64,000 nucleotides of DNA, taken from an uncultured Eubacterium sp. GTDB lineage: Bacteria > Bacillota > Clostridia > Lachnospirales > Lachnospiraceae. The DNA is taken from NCBI GenBank assembly GCA_910580075.1, contig CAJTVR010000014.1, forward strand, positions 1 to 64,000, given 5' to 3'. A program made the position numbers and the translations under genes. Below, piece by piece: positions 55,052 to 63,583 of the stretch (position 1 is the first letter of the stretch; each line of letters starts with the position of its first letter). The notes below the pieces were generated by a model. It was not told where the DNA came from, searched no databases, and saw nothing but the letters and a program-made list of their open reading frames with translations.

Positions 55052-56116
55052 TTGAATATTATCAGTGTTGCGGAAACAGAAACATGGAATCGAATCGTAA
55101 CCAGTTTTCCTGAATGGGACATTTATTATCTGAACGAATATGCATATTCTATGAAGATTCATTCAGATGGCGAGCCGTGTTTAATATATTATGAAAAGGA
55201 TGGGAGCAGAATCTGCTATGTTATGATGCAGCAGGATATCGCTGATTTTCAGCCATTATCAGGCTGTATACAGAAAGGACAGTATTTTGACTGGACGACT
55301 CCGTACGGGTATGGCGGACCACTGACAGACGGGCATATATCTGAAGAATGGATTGCTGATTTTATAGACGAACTGACATTATGGTGCAGAAACCATAAAA
55401 TTGTTTCTCAGTTTTTCCGTTTTCATCCGCTGCTGCAGAATCAAAAAGTTTTAGAATCTGTATGCGATGTTATATATATGAAAAAAACTGTATATATCGA
55501 TACAAATGATAAAGAAATTATATTTAAAAATATGACGCCGAATAACCGCAATATGGTTCGAAAAGCGGTGAAAAATGAAATCGAAATTATCATGGATCAA
55601 GGAGAACGGCTGGAAGATTTTAAGAAAATATATGAACTGACAATGAAAAATAACGGTGCGGATGCATACTATTATTTTGAACATGAATATTTTGATTATC
55701 TTTTGCGTGCGATGAATCAAAACCTGATATTTTTTTATGCACTGTATCAGGGAAAACCTGTCAGTGCTTCTATCTTTTTTTACAATCAGGATTACATGCA
55801 TTATCATTTATCCGGTACACTGCCGGAATACCGCAGCCTGGCGGCCGCAAATTTACTTCTGAGCAAAGCGGCAGACTGGGCGGCAGATCATGGTATCAAA
55901 AAATTCCATTTAGGCGGAGGCGTCGGGATAGAAGACAGTCTGTTAAAATTTAAAAAGCATTTTAACCGGAATGGTCTGCTCGATTTCTGCATAGGCAGAA
56001 CGATATTTGACAGAGAAGCATTTGATGCATTAGTTCAGCTGAGGAAAAAGAATGATGTAAATTTTGATGAGGAAGCACCGTTCCTGATTAAGTACAGGGG
56101 ACAGGCATCAGTTTGA
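55052..56116 (+). CDS. FemAB/GNAT-like aminoacyl or acyl transferase
   Basis: 354 residues; TTG start after AAGGCAGGTGA. The double GNAT layout of FemAB-like enzymes: FFRFHPLL near 125, NRNMVRKAVKNEIE near 170 and FHLGGGVGIEDSLLKFKKHFN near 285. Such enzymes add amino acids from tRNA to peptidoglycan, or acyl groups to sugars. In this place it may decorate the nonulosonic acid amine. Not proven. Confidence 0.78.
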   Translation: MNIISVAETETWNRIVTSFPEWDIYYLNEYAYSMKIHSDGEPCLIYYEKDGSRICYVMMQQDIADFQPLSGCIQKGQYFDWTTPYGYGGPLTDGHISEEWIADFIDELTLWCRNHKIVSQFFRFHPLLQNQKVLESVCDVIYMKKTVYIDTNDKEIIFKNMTPNNRNMVRKAVKNEIEIIMDQGERLEDFKKIYELTMKNNGADAYYYFEHEYFDYLLRAMNQNLIFFYALYQGKPVSASIFFYNQDYMHYHLSGTLPEYRSLAAANLLLSKAADWAADHGIKKFHLGGGVGIEDSLLKFKKHFNRNGLLDFCIGRTIFDREAFDALVQLRKKNDVNFDEEAPFLIKYRGQASV

Positions 56117-56137
56117 AAGAAGGCGGATGGTTATAGA

Positions 56138-57304
56138 ATGAAAAAAATATGTGTTGTTACATCTACCAGAGCAGAATATGGTTTATTAAGACGGACGATT
56201 CAGCATATATTAAATGATGAAGAACTGGAATTGATTCTTGCGGTGACAGGAACACATTTATCAAAGGATTATGGATACACGGTGGAAGAAATTGAAAAAG
56301 ACGGTTTTCCGATAGCTGAACGGATTGATATTTTAGAAGACATAAATACACATGCTGATATCTGCCGAATCATGGCAAATGCAGGAATCCGTTTTAGTGA
56401 GATGTTTGAACGCAGACGGCCGGACATGCTGATTGTAGAAGGTGACCGTTATGAGCTGCTCCCGGTGTGCAGCAGCGCAATGGTAATGGGGATTCCGATT
56501 GCACATATATCAGGCGGTGAAATTACACAAGGGGCGATCGACGATGTAGTCCGGCACTGTCTGACCAAAATGAGCTACCTGCATTTTCCGGGCTGTGAAG
56601 AATACCGGAAAAGAATTATACAGCTGGGAGAAGAACCGGACCGCGTATTTAATTATGGCGATATCGGAGTCGAGAATGTCAGAAAAATGAAATATCTGAC
56701 GAAAGAAGAGCTGTCATCTTCACTGGGGATTTCCTTAGAAAAACCTTATGCCAGCGTAACATTTCACCCGGTTACGCTGGAACAGAATACGGCAGAAAAA
56801 CAGGTTATGGAATTAATCGGTGCGTTAGAAAAATATCCGGAAATGAATTTTATTGTTACAATGGCGAATGCAGATGCACAAGGTCAGATCATAAATAAGA
56901 TGTTTCAAGAAAGCGCCGGAAGGTGTCATCATATTTACTGCTATGATTCACTGGGAATCCAGAGATATCTGAGCCTTATGAAATATGCAGCGTTTGTAAT
57001 CGGTAATTCTTCCAGCGGCATCGTAGAAGCTCCGTGTTTTGGAATCCCAACTATAAATATAGGCGACCGTCAAAAAGGAAGGCTGCGGGCAGACAGTGTA
57101 ATTGACTGCAGTCCGGAAAAAGAAGCAATAAGCAAAAGTATCAAAAAGGCAGTGTCGAAAGAATTTCAGGCAGCTGCAGCGAATACGGTTAATCCTTATG
57201 GAGATGGTGATACCGCGAAACATATTGTAGAAACAGTTAAATTATTTTTGAAATCTGGAAATATTAATTTAAAGAAAAGATTTTATGATATATCAGGTTT
57301 GTAA
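56138..57304 (+). CDS. neuC: NeuC-type UDP-sugar 2-epimerase (hydrolysing)
   Basis: 388 residues; site GAAGGCGGA. STRAEYGLLR, TGTHLSKDYGYT, VEGDRYELLP, HISGGEITQGAIDD, TFHPVTLE and GNSSSGIVEAP are the NeuC/LegG hallmarks. It makes the 2-epimer hexosamine (ManNAc-like) used by the NeuB enzyme. Ends the sugar gene run. The flagellin promoter follows 28 bases later. Confidence 0.93.
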   Translation: MKKICVVTSTRAEYGLLRRTIQHILNDEELELILAVTGTHLSKDYGYTVEEIEKDGFPIAERIDILEDINTHADICRIMANAGIRFSEMFERRRPDMLIVEGDRYELLPVCSSAMVMGIPIAHISGGEITQGAIDDVVRHCLTKMSYLHFPGCEEYRKRIIQLGEEPDRVFNYGDIGVENVRKMKYLTKEELSSSLGISLEKPYASVTFHPVTLEQNTAEKQVMELIGALEKYPEMNFIVTMANADAQGQIINKMFQESAGRCHHIYCYDSLGIQRYLSLMKYAAFVIGNSSSGIVEAPCFGIPTINIGDRQKGRLRADSVIDCSPEKEAISKSIKKAVSKEFQAAAANTVNPYGDGDTAKHIVETVKLFLKSGNINLKKRFYDISGL

Positions 57305-57332
57305 AAAATAAAAAATATATGTGAATTATTTA

Positions 57333-57359
57333 TAAAGTATTTGATGATACAGCCGATAT
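57333..57359 (+). promoter_or_regulatory. Sigma-28 promoter of the first hag gene
   Basis: TAAA, 15 bases, GCCGATAT: a perfect match. Confidence 0.9.
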
Positions 57360-57450
57360 ATAATGCAAGTAAATTGAAATTACTTAAAATTAAACTGACA
57401 GAGCCACTCAGTGCGTACGGCTGAAAACATTCTGTCAAATAAAAACAATT

Positions 57451-57483
57451 TGCATCAGGGACGATGCAGTAAATTCAAGGAGG
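57451..57483 (+). promoter_or_regulatory. CsrA-type binding hairpin and Shine-Dalgarno of hag 1
   Basis: TGCATC (57451-57456) / GATGCA (57463-57468) with loop AGGGAC, GGA in the loop, then a second GGA in AAGGAGG nine bases before the ATG. It matches the two-site layout known from the Bacillus subtilis hag leader. Confidence 0.75.
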
Positions 57484-57491
57484 AAAATATT

Positions 57492-58727
57492 ATGGCAATG
57501 GTAGTACAGCACAACCTTACAGCGATGAACGCAAACCGCCAGCTTGGCGTTACAACAGGACAGCAGGCTAAATCTTCAGAGAAGTTATCTTCCGGCTACA
57601 GAATCAACCGTGCAGGCGATGATGCAGCAGGGTTAAAGATTTCCGAGAAAATGAGAAGCCAGGTACGCGGCTTAAACAAAGCTTCTTCAAATGCACAGGA
57701 CGGTGTATCCCTGATCCAGACAGCTGAAGGCGCTTTAAATGAGGCACATTCCATTCTTCAGAGAATGAATGAGCTGGCAGTGCAGGGTGCTAACGATACA
57801 AATGAAGATATTGACCGCGATGCGATCAACCAGGAATTAGAAGCACTGACAACAGAATTAGACAGAATTTCTACAACAACACAGTTCAATAAACAGAACC
57901 TGTTAGACGGTGATTTTGTAGACAGAAACTTACAGGTAGGTGCAAACTCTAACCAGAATATTTCAATCACAATTGATAATATGAACGCTGAGAGCTTAGG
58001 CCTGAGAAACATTAAAGGAACTGAAAAGACAAATCCTCAGACAGGTGATGCACCGACTGCAATTGGTTATCAGGGCCAGATTTACAAATATTCTACAGCA
58101 GAGCCTCTTAGCGCTAATAAAGCAGAAGCTTATTCAGCATTTAAAGATTATATGTCACAGAATGCAGTATCTACTGCATTTGCAGCACAGTATAATTCTG
58201 CAACAGGCTCTGTATACTATAAAGCAATAGACGGGCTGACAAGCAACAGCTATGCTGCTGGTACAGCTGCATCTGCTATGGCAATAGACCTTTCTCTTGC
58301 AATTGGCAATATGTCAGTTGCTATAGATGGCATGATTGATTCTTACGGCGCATATATGCAGACAGATAAGACAACCGGCCAGGGACCGGCACAGGCAGCT
58401 TCCTATAAGGCATTTGATATGGATAACCCGAATGTAGATTCATATGAGAAAGCAAATGCTACACTTGACGCTGTACAGAATGCTATCAACAAAGTATCTT
58501 CGCAGAGATCTGCACTTGGTGCATTACAGAACAGATTAGAGCATACAATTGCAAACCTGGACAATGTAGCTGAGAATACACAGTCTGCAGAATCCCGTAT
58601 TCGTGATACAGATATGGCTTCTGAAATGGTTGAATACAGCAAGAACAATATTCTTGCACAGGCTGGACAGTCGATGCTGGCACAGTCCAACCAGTCGACA
58701 CAGGGTGTATTGTCCTTACTTGGCTAA
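57492..58727 (+). CDS. hag: Flagellin (copy 1)
   Basis: 411 residues from the ATG at 57492. D0/D1 ends: MVVQHNLTAMNANRQLGVTTG, EKLSSGYRINRAGDDAAGL, RNLQVGANSNQNI at the N-terminal side; QNRLEHTIANLDNVAENTQSAESRIRDTDMASEM at the C-terminal side. The central variable region is short (about 170-300). Main filament subunit, likely glycosylated by Maf. The protein is identical to copy 2. Confidence 0.97.
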   Translation: MAMVVQHNLTAMNANRQLGVTTGQQAKSSEKLSSGYRINRAGDDAAGLKISEKMRSQVRGLNKASSNAQDGVSLIQTAEGALNEAHSILQRMNELAVQGANDTNEDIDRDAINQELEALTTELDRISTTTQFNKQNLLDGDFVDRNLQVGANSNQNISITIDNMNAESLGLRNIKGTEKTNPQTGDAPTAIGYQGQIYKYSTAEPLSANKAEAYSAFKDYMSQNAVSTAFAAQYNSATGSVYYKAIDGLTSNSYAAGTAASAMAIDLSLAIGNMSVAIDGMIDSYGAYMQTDKTTGQGPAQAASYKAFDMDNPNVDSYEKANATLDAVQNAINKVSSQRSALGALQNRLEHTIANLDNVAENTQSAESRIRDTDMASEMVEYSKNNILAQAGQSMLAQSNQSTQGVLSLLG

Positions 58728-58761
58728 TCAGCAGTAAAATAACAGGTATTATTTATTTCAT

Positions 58762-58792
58762 AAGGAGCTGCTTTTGTCAGCTCCTTCTATAT
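58762..58792 (+). terminator. Hairpin after hag 1
   Basis: AAGGAGCTG (58762-58770) / CAGCTCCTT (58778-58786), tail CTATAT, weak in T. Confidence 0.6.
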
Positions 58793-58839
58793 GCAGGCAA
58801 AATTAACCAGTTTTTAAAATAGAAAAAACGAATAATCTA

Positions 58840-58866
58840 TAAAGTATCTGGTTTTCCTGCCGATAT
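58840..58866 (+). promoter_or_regulatory. Sigma-28 promoter of the second hag gene
   Basis: TAAA, 15 bases, GCCGATAT: a perfect match, as for copy 1. Confidence 0.9.
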
Positions 58867-58955
58867 ATAATGCAAGTAAAATAAATTACTTAAATTAAGG
58901 TGATAGGTTTATTCAGTGCGTACGGCTGGGTAAATACTGTCAAATAAAAACAATT

Positions 58956-58988
58956 TGCATCAGGGACGATGCAGTAAATTCAAGGAGG
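58956..58988 (+). promoter_or_regulatory. CsrA-type binding hairpin and Shine-Dalgarno of hag 2
   Basis: TGCATC (58956-58961) / GATGCA (58968-58973) with loop AGGGAC and the AAGGAGG after it, identical to copy 1. Confidence 0.75.
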
Positions 58989-58996
58989 AAAATATT

Positions 58997-60232
58997 ATGG
59001 CAATGGTAGTACAGCACAACCTTACAGCGATGAACGCAAACCGCCAGCTTGGCGTTACAACAGGACAGCAGGCTAAATCTTCAGAGAAGTTATCTTCCGG
59101 CTACAGAATCAACCGTGCAGGCGATGATGCAGCAGGGTTAAAGATTTCCGAGAAAATGAGAAGCCAGGTACGCGGCTTAAACAAAGCTTCTTCAAATGCA
59201 CAGGACGGTGTATCCCTGATCCAGACAGCTGAAGGCGCTTTAAATGAGGCACATTCCATTCTTCAGAGAATGAATGAGCTGGCAGTGCAGGGTGCTAACG
59301 ATACAAATGAAGATATTGACCGCGATGCGATCAACCAGGAATTAGAAGCACTGACAACAGAATTAGACAGAATTTCTACAACAACACAGTTCAATAAACA
59401 GAACCTGTTAGACGGTGATTTTGTAGACAGAAACTTACAGGTAGGTGCAAACTCTAACCAGAATATTTCAATCACAATTGATAATATGAACGCTGAGAGC
59501 TTAGGCCTGAGAAACATTAAAGGAACTGAAAAGACAAATCCTCAGACAGGTGATGCACCGACTGCAATTGGTTATCAGGGCCAGATTTACAAATATTCTA
59601 CAGCAGAGCCTCTTAGCGCTAATAAAGCAGAAGCTTATTCAGCATTTAAAGATTATATGTCACAGAATGCAGTATCTACTGCATTTGCAGCACAGTATAA
59701 TTCTGCAACAGGCTCTGTATACTATAAAGCAATAGACGGGCTGACAAGCAACAGCTATGCTGCTGGTACAGCTGCATCTGCTATGGCAATAGACCTTTCT
59801 CTTGCAATTGGCAATATGTCAGTTGCTATAGATGGCATGATTGATTCTTACGGCGCATATATGCAGACAGATAAGACAACCGGCCAGGGACCGGCACAGG
59901 CAGCTTCCTATAAGGCATTTGATATGGATAACCCGAATGTAGATTCATATGAGAAAGCAAATGCTACACTTGACGCTGTACAGAATGCTATCAACAAAGT
60001 ATCTTCGCAGAGATCTGCACTTGGTGCATTACAGAACAGATTAGAGCATACAATTGCAAACCTGGACAATGTAGCTGAGAATACACAGTCTGCAGAATCC
60101 CGTATTCGTGATACAGATATGGCTTCTGAAATGGTTGAATACAGCAAGAACAATATTCTTGCACAGGCTGGACAGTCGATGCTGGCACAGTCCAACCAGT
60201 CGACACAGGGTGTATTGTCTCTGCTTGGCTAA
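58997..60232 (+). CDS. hag: Flagellin (copy 2)
   Basis: 411 residues, same protein as copy 1. The DNA appears identical over the coding region except for a few silent changes in the last codons (GTCTCTGCTTGG against GTCCTTACTTGG). The identical leader from CAATTTGCATC onward shows that gene conversion or recent duplication covers it too, while the regions further upstream differ. Two copies raise flagellin dosage. Confidence 0.97.
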   Translation: MAMVVQHNLTAMNANRQLGVTTGQQAKSSEKLSSGYRINRAGDDAAGLKISEKMRSQVRGLNKASSNAQDGVSLIQTAEGALNEAHSILQRMNELAVQGANDTNEDIDRDAINQELEALTTELDRISTTTQFNKQNLLDGDFVDRNLQVGANSNQNISITIDNMNAESLGLRNIKGTEKTNPQTGDAPTAIGYQGQIYKYSTAEPLSANKAEAYSAFKDYMSQNAVSTAFAAQYNSATGSVYYKAIDGLTSNSYAAGTAASAMAIDLSLAIGNMSVAIDGMIDSYGAYMQTDKTTGQGPAQAASYKAFDMDNPNVDSYEKANATLDAVQNAINKVSSQRSALGALQNRLEHTIANLDNVAENTQSAESRIRDTDMASEMVEYSKNNILAQAGQSMLAQSNQSTQGVLSLLG

Positions 60233-60266
60233 TCAAACAGTATTTAGAAAACATATGTTTTATCAT

Positions 60267-60302
60267 AAAAGGAGTTGGTTGTACCAGCTCCTTTTATTTC
60301 TT
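60267..60302 (+). terminator. Terminator after hag 2
   Basis: AAAAGGAGTTGGT (60267-60279) / ACCAGCTCCTTTT (60283-60295) followed by ATTTCTT. Confidence 0.8.
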
Positions 60303-60319
60303 AAATGAGTGGATGGAGT

Positions 60320-60643
60320 ATGGAACAGCAAATAAAAGAATTAGATTGTAAATTAGATCAGATATATGTCGAATATATGGTATTTCAAAAAGATAATATT
60401 AAGAGGATTAAAGAATTAATACCAGAGATCAATCAGTTTGCCGCATGGTTTTTAAGCGGCAACCAGTTTGGAATCGAAGAGGAGCTGTATCAGGATATGG
60501 TCTGTGACTTGTCTGGTATTTTAAAAGATACCATGGATGCGCTGCAAAATGGGGATAAGGTGCTTCTGCATGATGCGCTGGCTTATGGGCTGAGTGAATA
60601 TTTAAGGATGTTTTTGCCGGAAAGGAAGGATGTACAGTTATGA
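60320..60643 (+). CDS. Small helical protein coupled to Maf
   Basis: 107 residues from the ATG at 60320 after GGATGGAG; five more residues if it starts at 60305, which has no site. All-helical and acidic, with AAWFLSGNQFGIEEELYQDMV and DALAYGLSEYLRMF. It overlaps the Maf gene by four bases (ATGA), so one is translated with the other. Unknown function; perhaps a partner of the glycosyltransferase. Confidence 0.7.
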   Translation: MEQQIKELDCKLDQIYVEYMVFQKDNIKRIKELIPEINQFAAWFLSGNQFGIEEELYQDMVCDLSGILKDTMDALQNGDKVLLHDALAYGLSEYLRMFLPERKDVQL

Positions 60644-62526
60644 ATCTGATTTACGAGAAGAATCTGAAAACGCTGGCAAAATATTTCCCGGATATGGATA
60701 AGCTGATTGAAGATGCCCGGAAAAATCTCAAAGAAGAACTGGAAATACTAGAAGAGACAGCATATGACGGACAGACCATATTAAAAATCGTAAAAGATAA
60801 AAAGACATATTACTTAAATGGAAAGAGAAATACCACGGAGCCGGCAGAGATGTGGAGAAAAGGCATGGGAGAGCTGGTGCAGAATGCTCCGGTTTTTATG
60901 GCTGGTATAGGAAATGATACTTATTTAAAGGATCTGGCTGATAATACGAAAAATCATATAACGATTGTCGTATATGAACCGTCTTTACAGATCTTTTTAA
61001 GATTTCTGGAGCATACGGATATTGAACGCTGGATGGAAAAACATTTAATTATTTTCTGGGTAGAAGGTATACAGGGGATGGATTTGGACAAGCTGGGAGA
61101 AGTGCTGGGTCCGGTACTGAAGTATGAGTTAATGCCGTTTTCCAGAAATTTGATTCTGCCTAATTATGAGGCTCTCTTTCCAGAAAAAACGGTAGAGTTT
61201 ATCCGTAAAATTTATGAGATTGCAAAATCAAACCGGATCGGGTTTAATACAAGAAATGTTTTTTCAGGAGTTTCAGTAAAAAATTATCTGAATAATCTGA
61301 TGTATACGGTTCATGGTTATAGAACAACGCAGCTTGTAGATGTTATACCGGGGGATATTCCTGGAATTGTAGTAGCGGCAGGCCCATCACTGAATAAAAA
61401 TATAAGAGAATTAAAAAAAGCAAAAGGAAAAGCCTTTATTATCGCAGTGGATACCGCTGTCAAACCTCTGTTAAAAGAAGGAATCATTCCTGATATGTTT
61501 GCGATTGTAGACGGCGAAAAGCCTTTGTCTTTGGTGGAACAGGAAGAAGCAAAGAAGATTCCGCTGTTTTGCACGCTGGTATCTGCCAGTGAAATATTAA
61601 ACTATCATACAGGAATGAAAATCTTTTTTAATGAGGGCTTCAGCTATGCAGAAAGAATTTATGCAAGGGCAGATGTACCTTTTGGTATGATACCTACAGG
61701 CGGTTCTGTGGCGACAAATGCATTTTCACTTCTGTATAAAATCGGAATAAAACGGATTATTCTGGTAGGCCAGGACCTGGCTTTAACTGGAAATAAGACT
61801 CATGCAGACGGTACTTTCCAGGAAAAAATGGATCAGGTAGATACCACCGGCTACAAGATGGTCGAGGGCAATTATGAGAAAGAAGTTCCAACCAGAGGAG
61901 ATTTTTTAAATTATCTGGAATGGTATCATGACCGTGTAAAAGGATGCAAAGAACGTATTGAAGGGTTTCATGTAATCAATGCAACCGAAGGCGGCGCCAA
62001 GATTAAGGAAACCGAAATCATGACGTTAAAAGATGCCATTGAACGTGAATGCAAAAAAGAAGTCAATATTCAGGAATGTTTACAGAAGATGAAGCCAATG
62101 CTTGACGAAGAAAAACAGAAATGGGCAAAAGAAATGATAGAAAATATTCCTGAGGATTTAAAAGGGCTGGGTGGAAAAGCAGCGAAGGCCCGCAAATTAT
62201 ATGGAAAATTAGATAAGGTATGCAAAAAAAGGAATATTGATGCAAAAGAGTACCTGAATGTATTGAAAAAAATAGAAAAGACAGTAACAGATATCGAACA
62301 AAGCCCCGCATATGAGCTTGTGGAAATGACACTGCTGAATGCACAGTTTATATTGAAAAATGAACAGTTTCTGGCCGAAGATTCGCTTCAGGCAGAAGGC
62401 AGGGAAATTGCCCGGAAAGGGATTCTTTATACAGAAAGTATAAAAAAATGTGCAGATTTATTTGAGAATATGATGAAGGATATTTTAGAAGAAAAACGTT
62501 ATATATGGGATTCGGAAGAAAACTGA
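60640..62526 (+). CDS. maf: Motility-associated factor (Maf) flagellin glycosyltransferase
   Basis: 628 residues. N-terminal helical part, then the MAF/DUF115 core: IVVAAGPSLNKNIRELKKAKGKAFIIAVDTAVKPLLKEGIIPDMFAIVDGEKP, PTGGSVATNAFSLL and LVGQDLALTGNKTHADGT; helical C-terminus from about 450. DUF115 is also called MptE-like after archaeal pterin enzymes, but next to flagellin and NeuB genes the Maf role is much more likely. It transfers a nonulosonic acid to Ser/Thr of flagellin in the cytoplasm. Confidence 0.92.
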   Translation: MNLIYEKNLKTLAKYFPDMDKLIEDARKNLKEELEILEETAYDGQTILKIVKDKKTYYLNGKRNTTEPAEMWRKGMGELVQNAPVFMAGIGNDTYLKDLADNTKNHITIVVYEPSLQIFLRFLEHTDIERWMEKHLIIFWVEGIQGMDLDKLGEVLGPVLKYELMPFSRNLILPNYEALFPEKTVEFIRKIYEIAKSNRIGFNTRNVFSGVSVKNYLNNLMYTVHGYRTTQLVDVIPGDIPGIVVAAGPSLNKNIRELKKAKGKAFIIAVDTAVKPLLKEGIIPDMFAIVDGEKPLSLVEQEEAKKIPLFCTLVSASEILNYHTGMKIFFNEGFSYAERIYARADVPFGMIPTGGSVATNAFSLLYKIGIKRIILVGQDLALTGNKTHADGTFQEKMDQVDTTGYKMVEGNYEKEVPTRGDFLNYLEWYHDRVKGCKERIEGFHVINATEGGAKIKETEIMTLKDAIERECKKEVNIQECLQKMKPMLDEEKQKWAKEMIENIPEDLKGLGGKAAKARKLYGKLDKVCKKRNIDAKEYLNVLKKIEKTVTDIEQSPAYELVEMTLLNAQFILKNEQFLAEDSLQAEGREIARKGILYTESIKKCADLFENMMKDILEEKRYIWDSEEN

Positions 62527-62561
62527 AATCATATAAAGTTTAAGGATATGGATGGAGTAAT

Positions 62562-63221
62562 ATGAAATCATTTGATGAAACCTGGGAAGAGATTCATGCG
62601 TCACAGGAATGGGGGAAATATCCTTCAGAACCAGTGATCCGTTTTGTTGCAAGAAATTTTTATAATAAAGACAGAAAAAGCGTAAAAATACTGGATTTTG
62701 GCTGTGGAGGCGGAAGCCATACCTGGTATCTTGCAAAGGAAAAGTTTGATACATATGCATTTGACGGCTCTAAAAGTGCTGTCAAAAAAGTAAAGAACCG
62801 TCTGGATCAGGAAAATTTACATGCGGATTTACGGGTCAGTGATGCCTTAGAACTGGATTATGAAACTGCATTTTTTGACTGCGTGATAGACAATGCAACG
62901 ATTTATGCAAACTACTATCAAAATATTGTGAATATGTATAAGAAAATATATGAAATATTAAAGACTGGCGGTAAATTGTTCTCAGTAGCTTTTGCTTCCG
63001 GTACGACAGGGTACGGAACAGGAAAGGAAATTGAGAAGAATACATTTGCGGATATTACAGAGGGCAGTCTGGCGGGCAGAGGAATATCACATTTCTATGA
63101 AGAAAATGAATTAAAGTCTATGGTGGCAGATATAGGATTTAAAAATATTGTCATAGATACGCTGCGCTTTACAGATCAAGGAAGTGTTGTAGAACAATTC
63201 CTTTTGCAGGCGGTGAAATAA
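62562..63221 (+). CDS. Class I SAM-dependent methyltransferase
   Basis: 219 residues; site GATGGAGT. Rossmann methyltransferase motifs: ILDFGCGGGSHTWYLA (motif I, near 46), AFDGSKSAVKKVK, DLRVSDALELD, FDCVIDN. Substrate likely a sugar or flagellin residue from the context; not shown. Thirty-five bases after maf. Confidence 0.88.
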   Translation: MKSFDETWEEIHASQEWGKYPSEPVIRFVARNFYNKDRKSVKILDFGCGGGSHTWYLAKEKFDTYAFDGSKSAVKKVKNRLDQENLHADLRVSDALELDYETAFFDCVIDNATIYANYYQNIVNMYKKIYEILKTGGKLFSVAFASGTTGYGTGKEIEKNTFADITEGSLAGRGISHFYEENELKSMVADIGFKNIVIDTLRFTDQGSVVEQFLLQAVK

Positions 63222-63234
63222 ATGAGGCATTACC

Positions 63235-63261
63235 TAAAGAAATGCATTATGTTACCGATAT
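63235..63261 (+). promoter_or_regulatory. Sigma-28 promoter of a second short transcript
   Basis: TAAA, 15 bases, ACCGATAT; one base from the hag promoters. Confidence 0.75.
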
Positions 63262-63267
63262 AAATAA

Positions 63268-63366
63268 AAAGACAAACTGCAGGGAAGCAGGAGCGTAATT
63301 GTTAACACATGGAGGTGATAAGCCCATAAAAAATGGAAATGCCTCGTCATTTCCATTTTTATTTTT
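63268..63366 (+). ncRNA. Possible sigma-28-driven small RNA with a CsrA-type hairpin
   Basis: From about 63268 to a terminator with 13-base perfect stem AAAAATGGAAATG / CATTTCCATTTTT (63329-63341 with 63348-63360) and ATTTTTG. It has a CTGC-AGGGAA-GCAG hairpin (63277-63290) with GGA in the loop, like the AGGGAC loops of the hag leaders, and further GGA in GCAGGAGCG and ATGGAGGTGA. The last is a strong Shine-Dalgarno whose gene may have been lost. A CsrA decoy role is speculation. Confidence 0.45.
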
Positions 63367-63370
63367 GAAA

Positions 63371-63583
63371 TAAAACGAAGATATTATTTCTCACTTCAAG
63401 ATATATGGCGGTGCTGTAGTATCACACCAGAGATTGTATGGAGGCGGCAGACAGACTCGCTTACTTTATGGGAGCTGCCCCTGTACATTAAAAACTTGTG
63501 CCTGAATACAGGCTCTATATTAAGAAATTATACCGCGTATTTAGACGAAATTGTATTATATGCGGTCAGGTAGGAGAGTATAG
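63371..63583. other. Intergenic stretch before the radical SAM gene
   Basis: About 210 bases. One frame (near 63395-63570) is open for some 60 codons (ends LDEIVLYAVR) but has no start site and no family I know; it may be a gene remnant. ACCGC/GCGGT at 63530-63565 can pair. Confidence 0.35.

Noticed and set aside
60640..62526. MptE-like protein as a pterin biosynthesis enzyme
   Set aside because: The full length, MAF motifs and place after flagellin genes favour a Maf glycosyltransferase.
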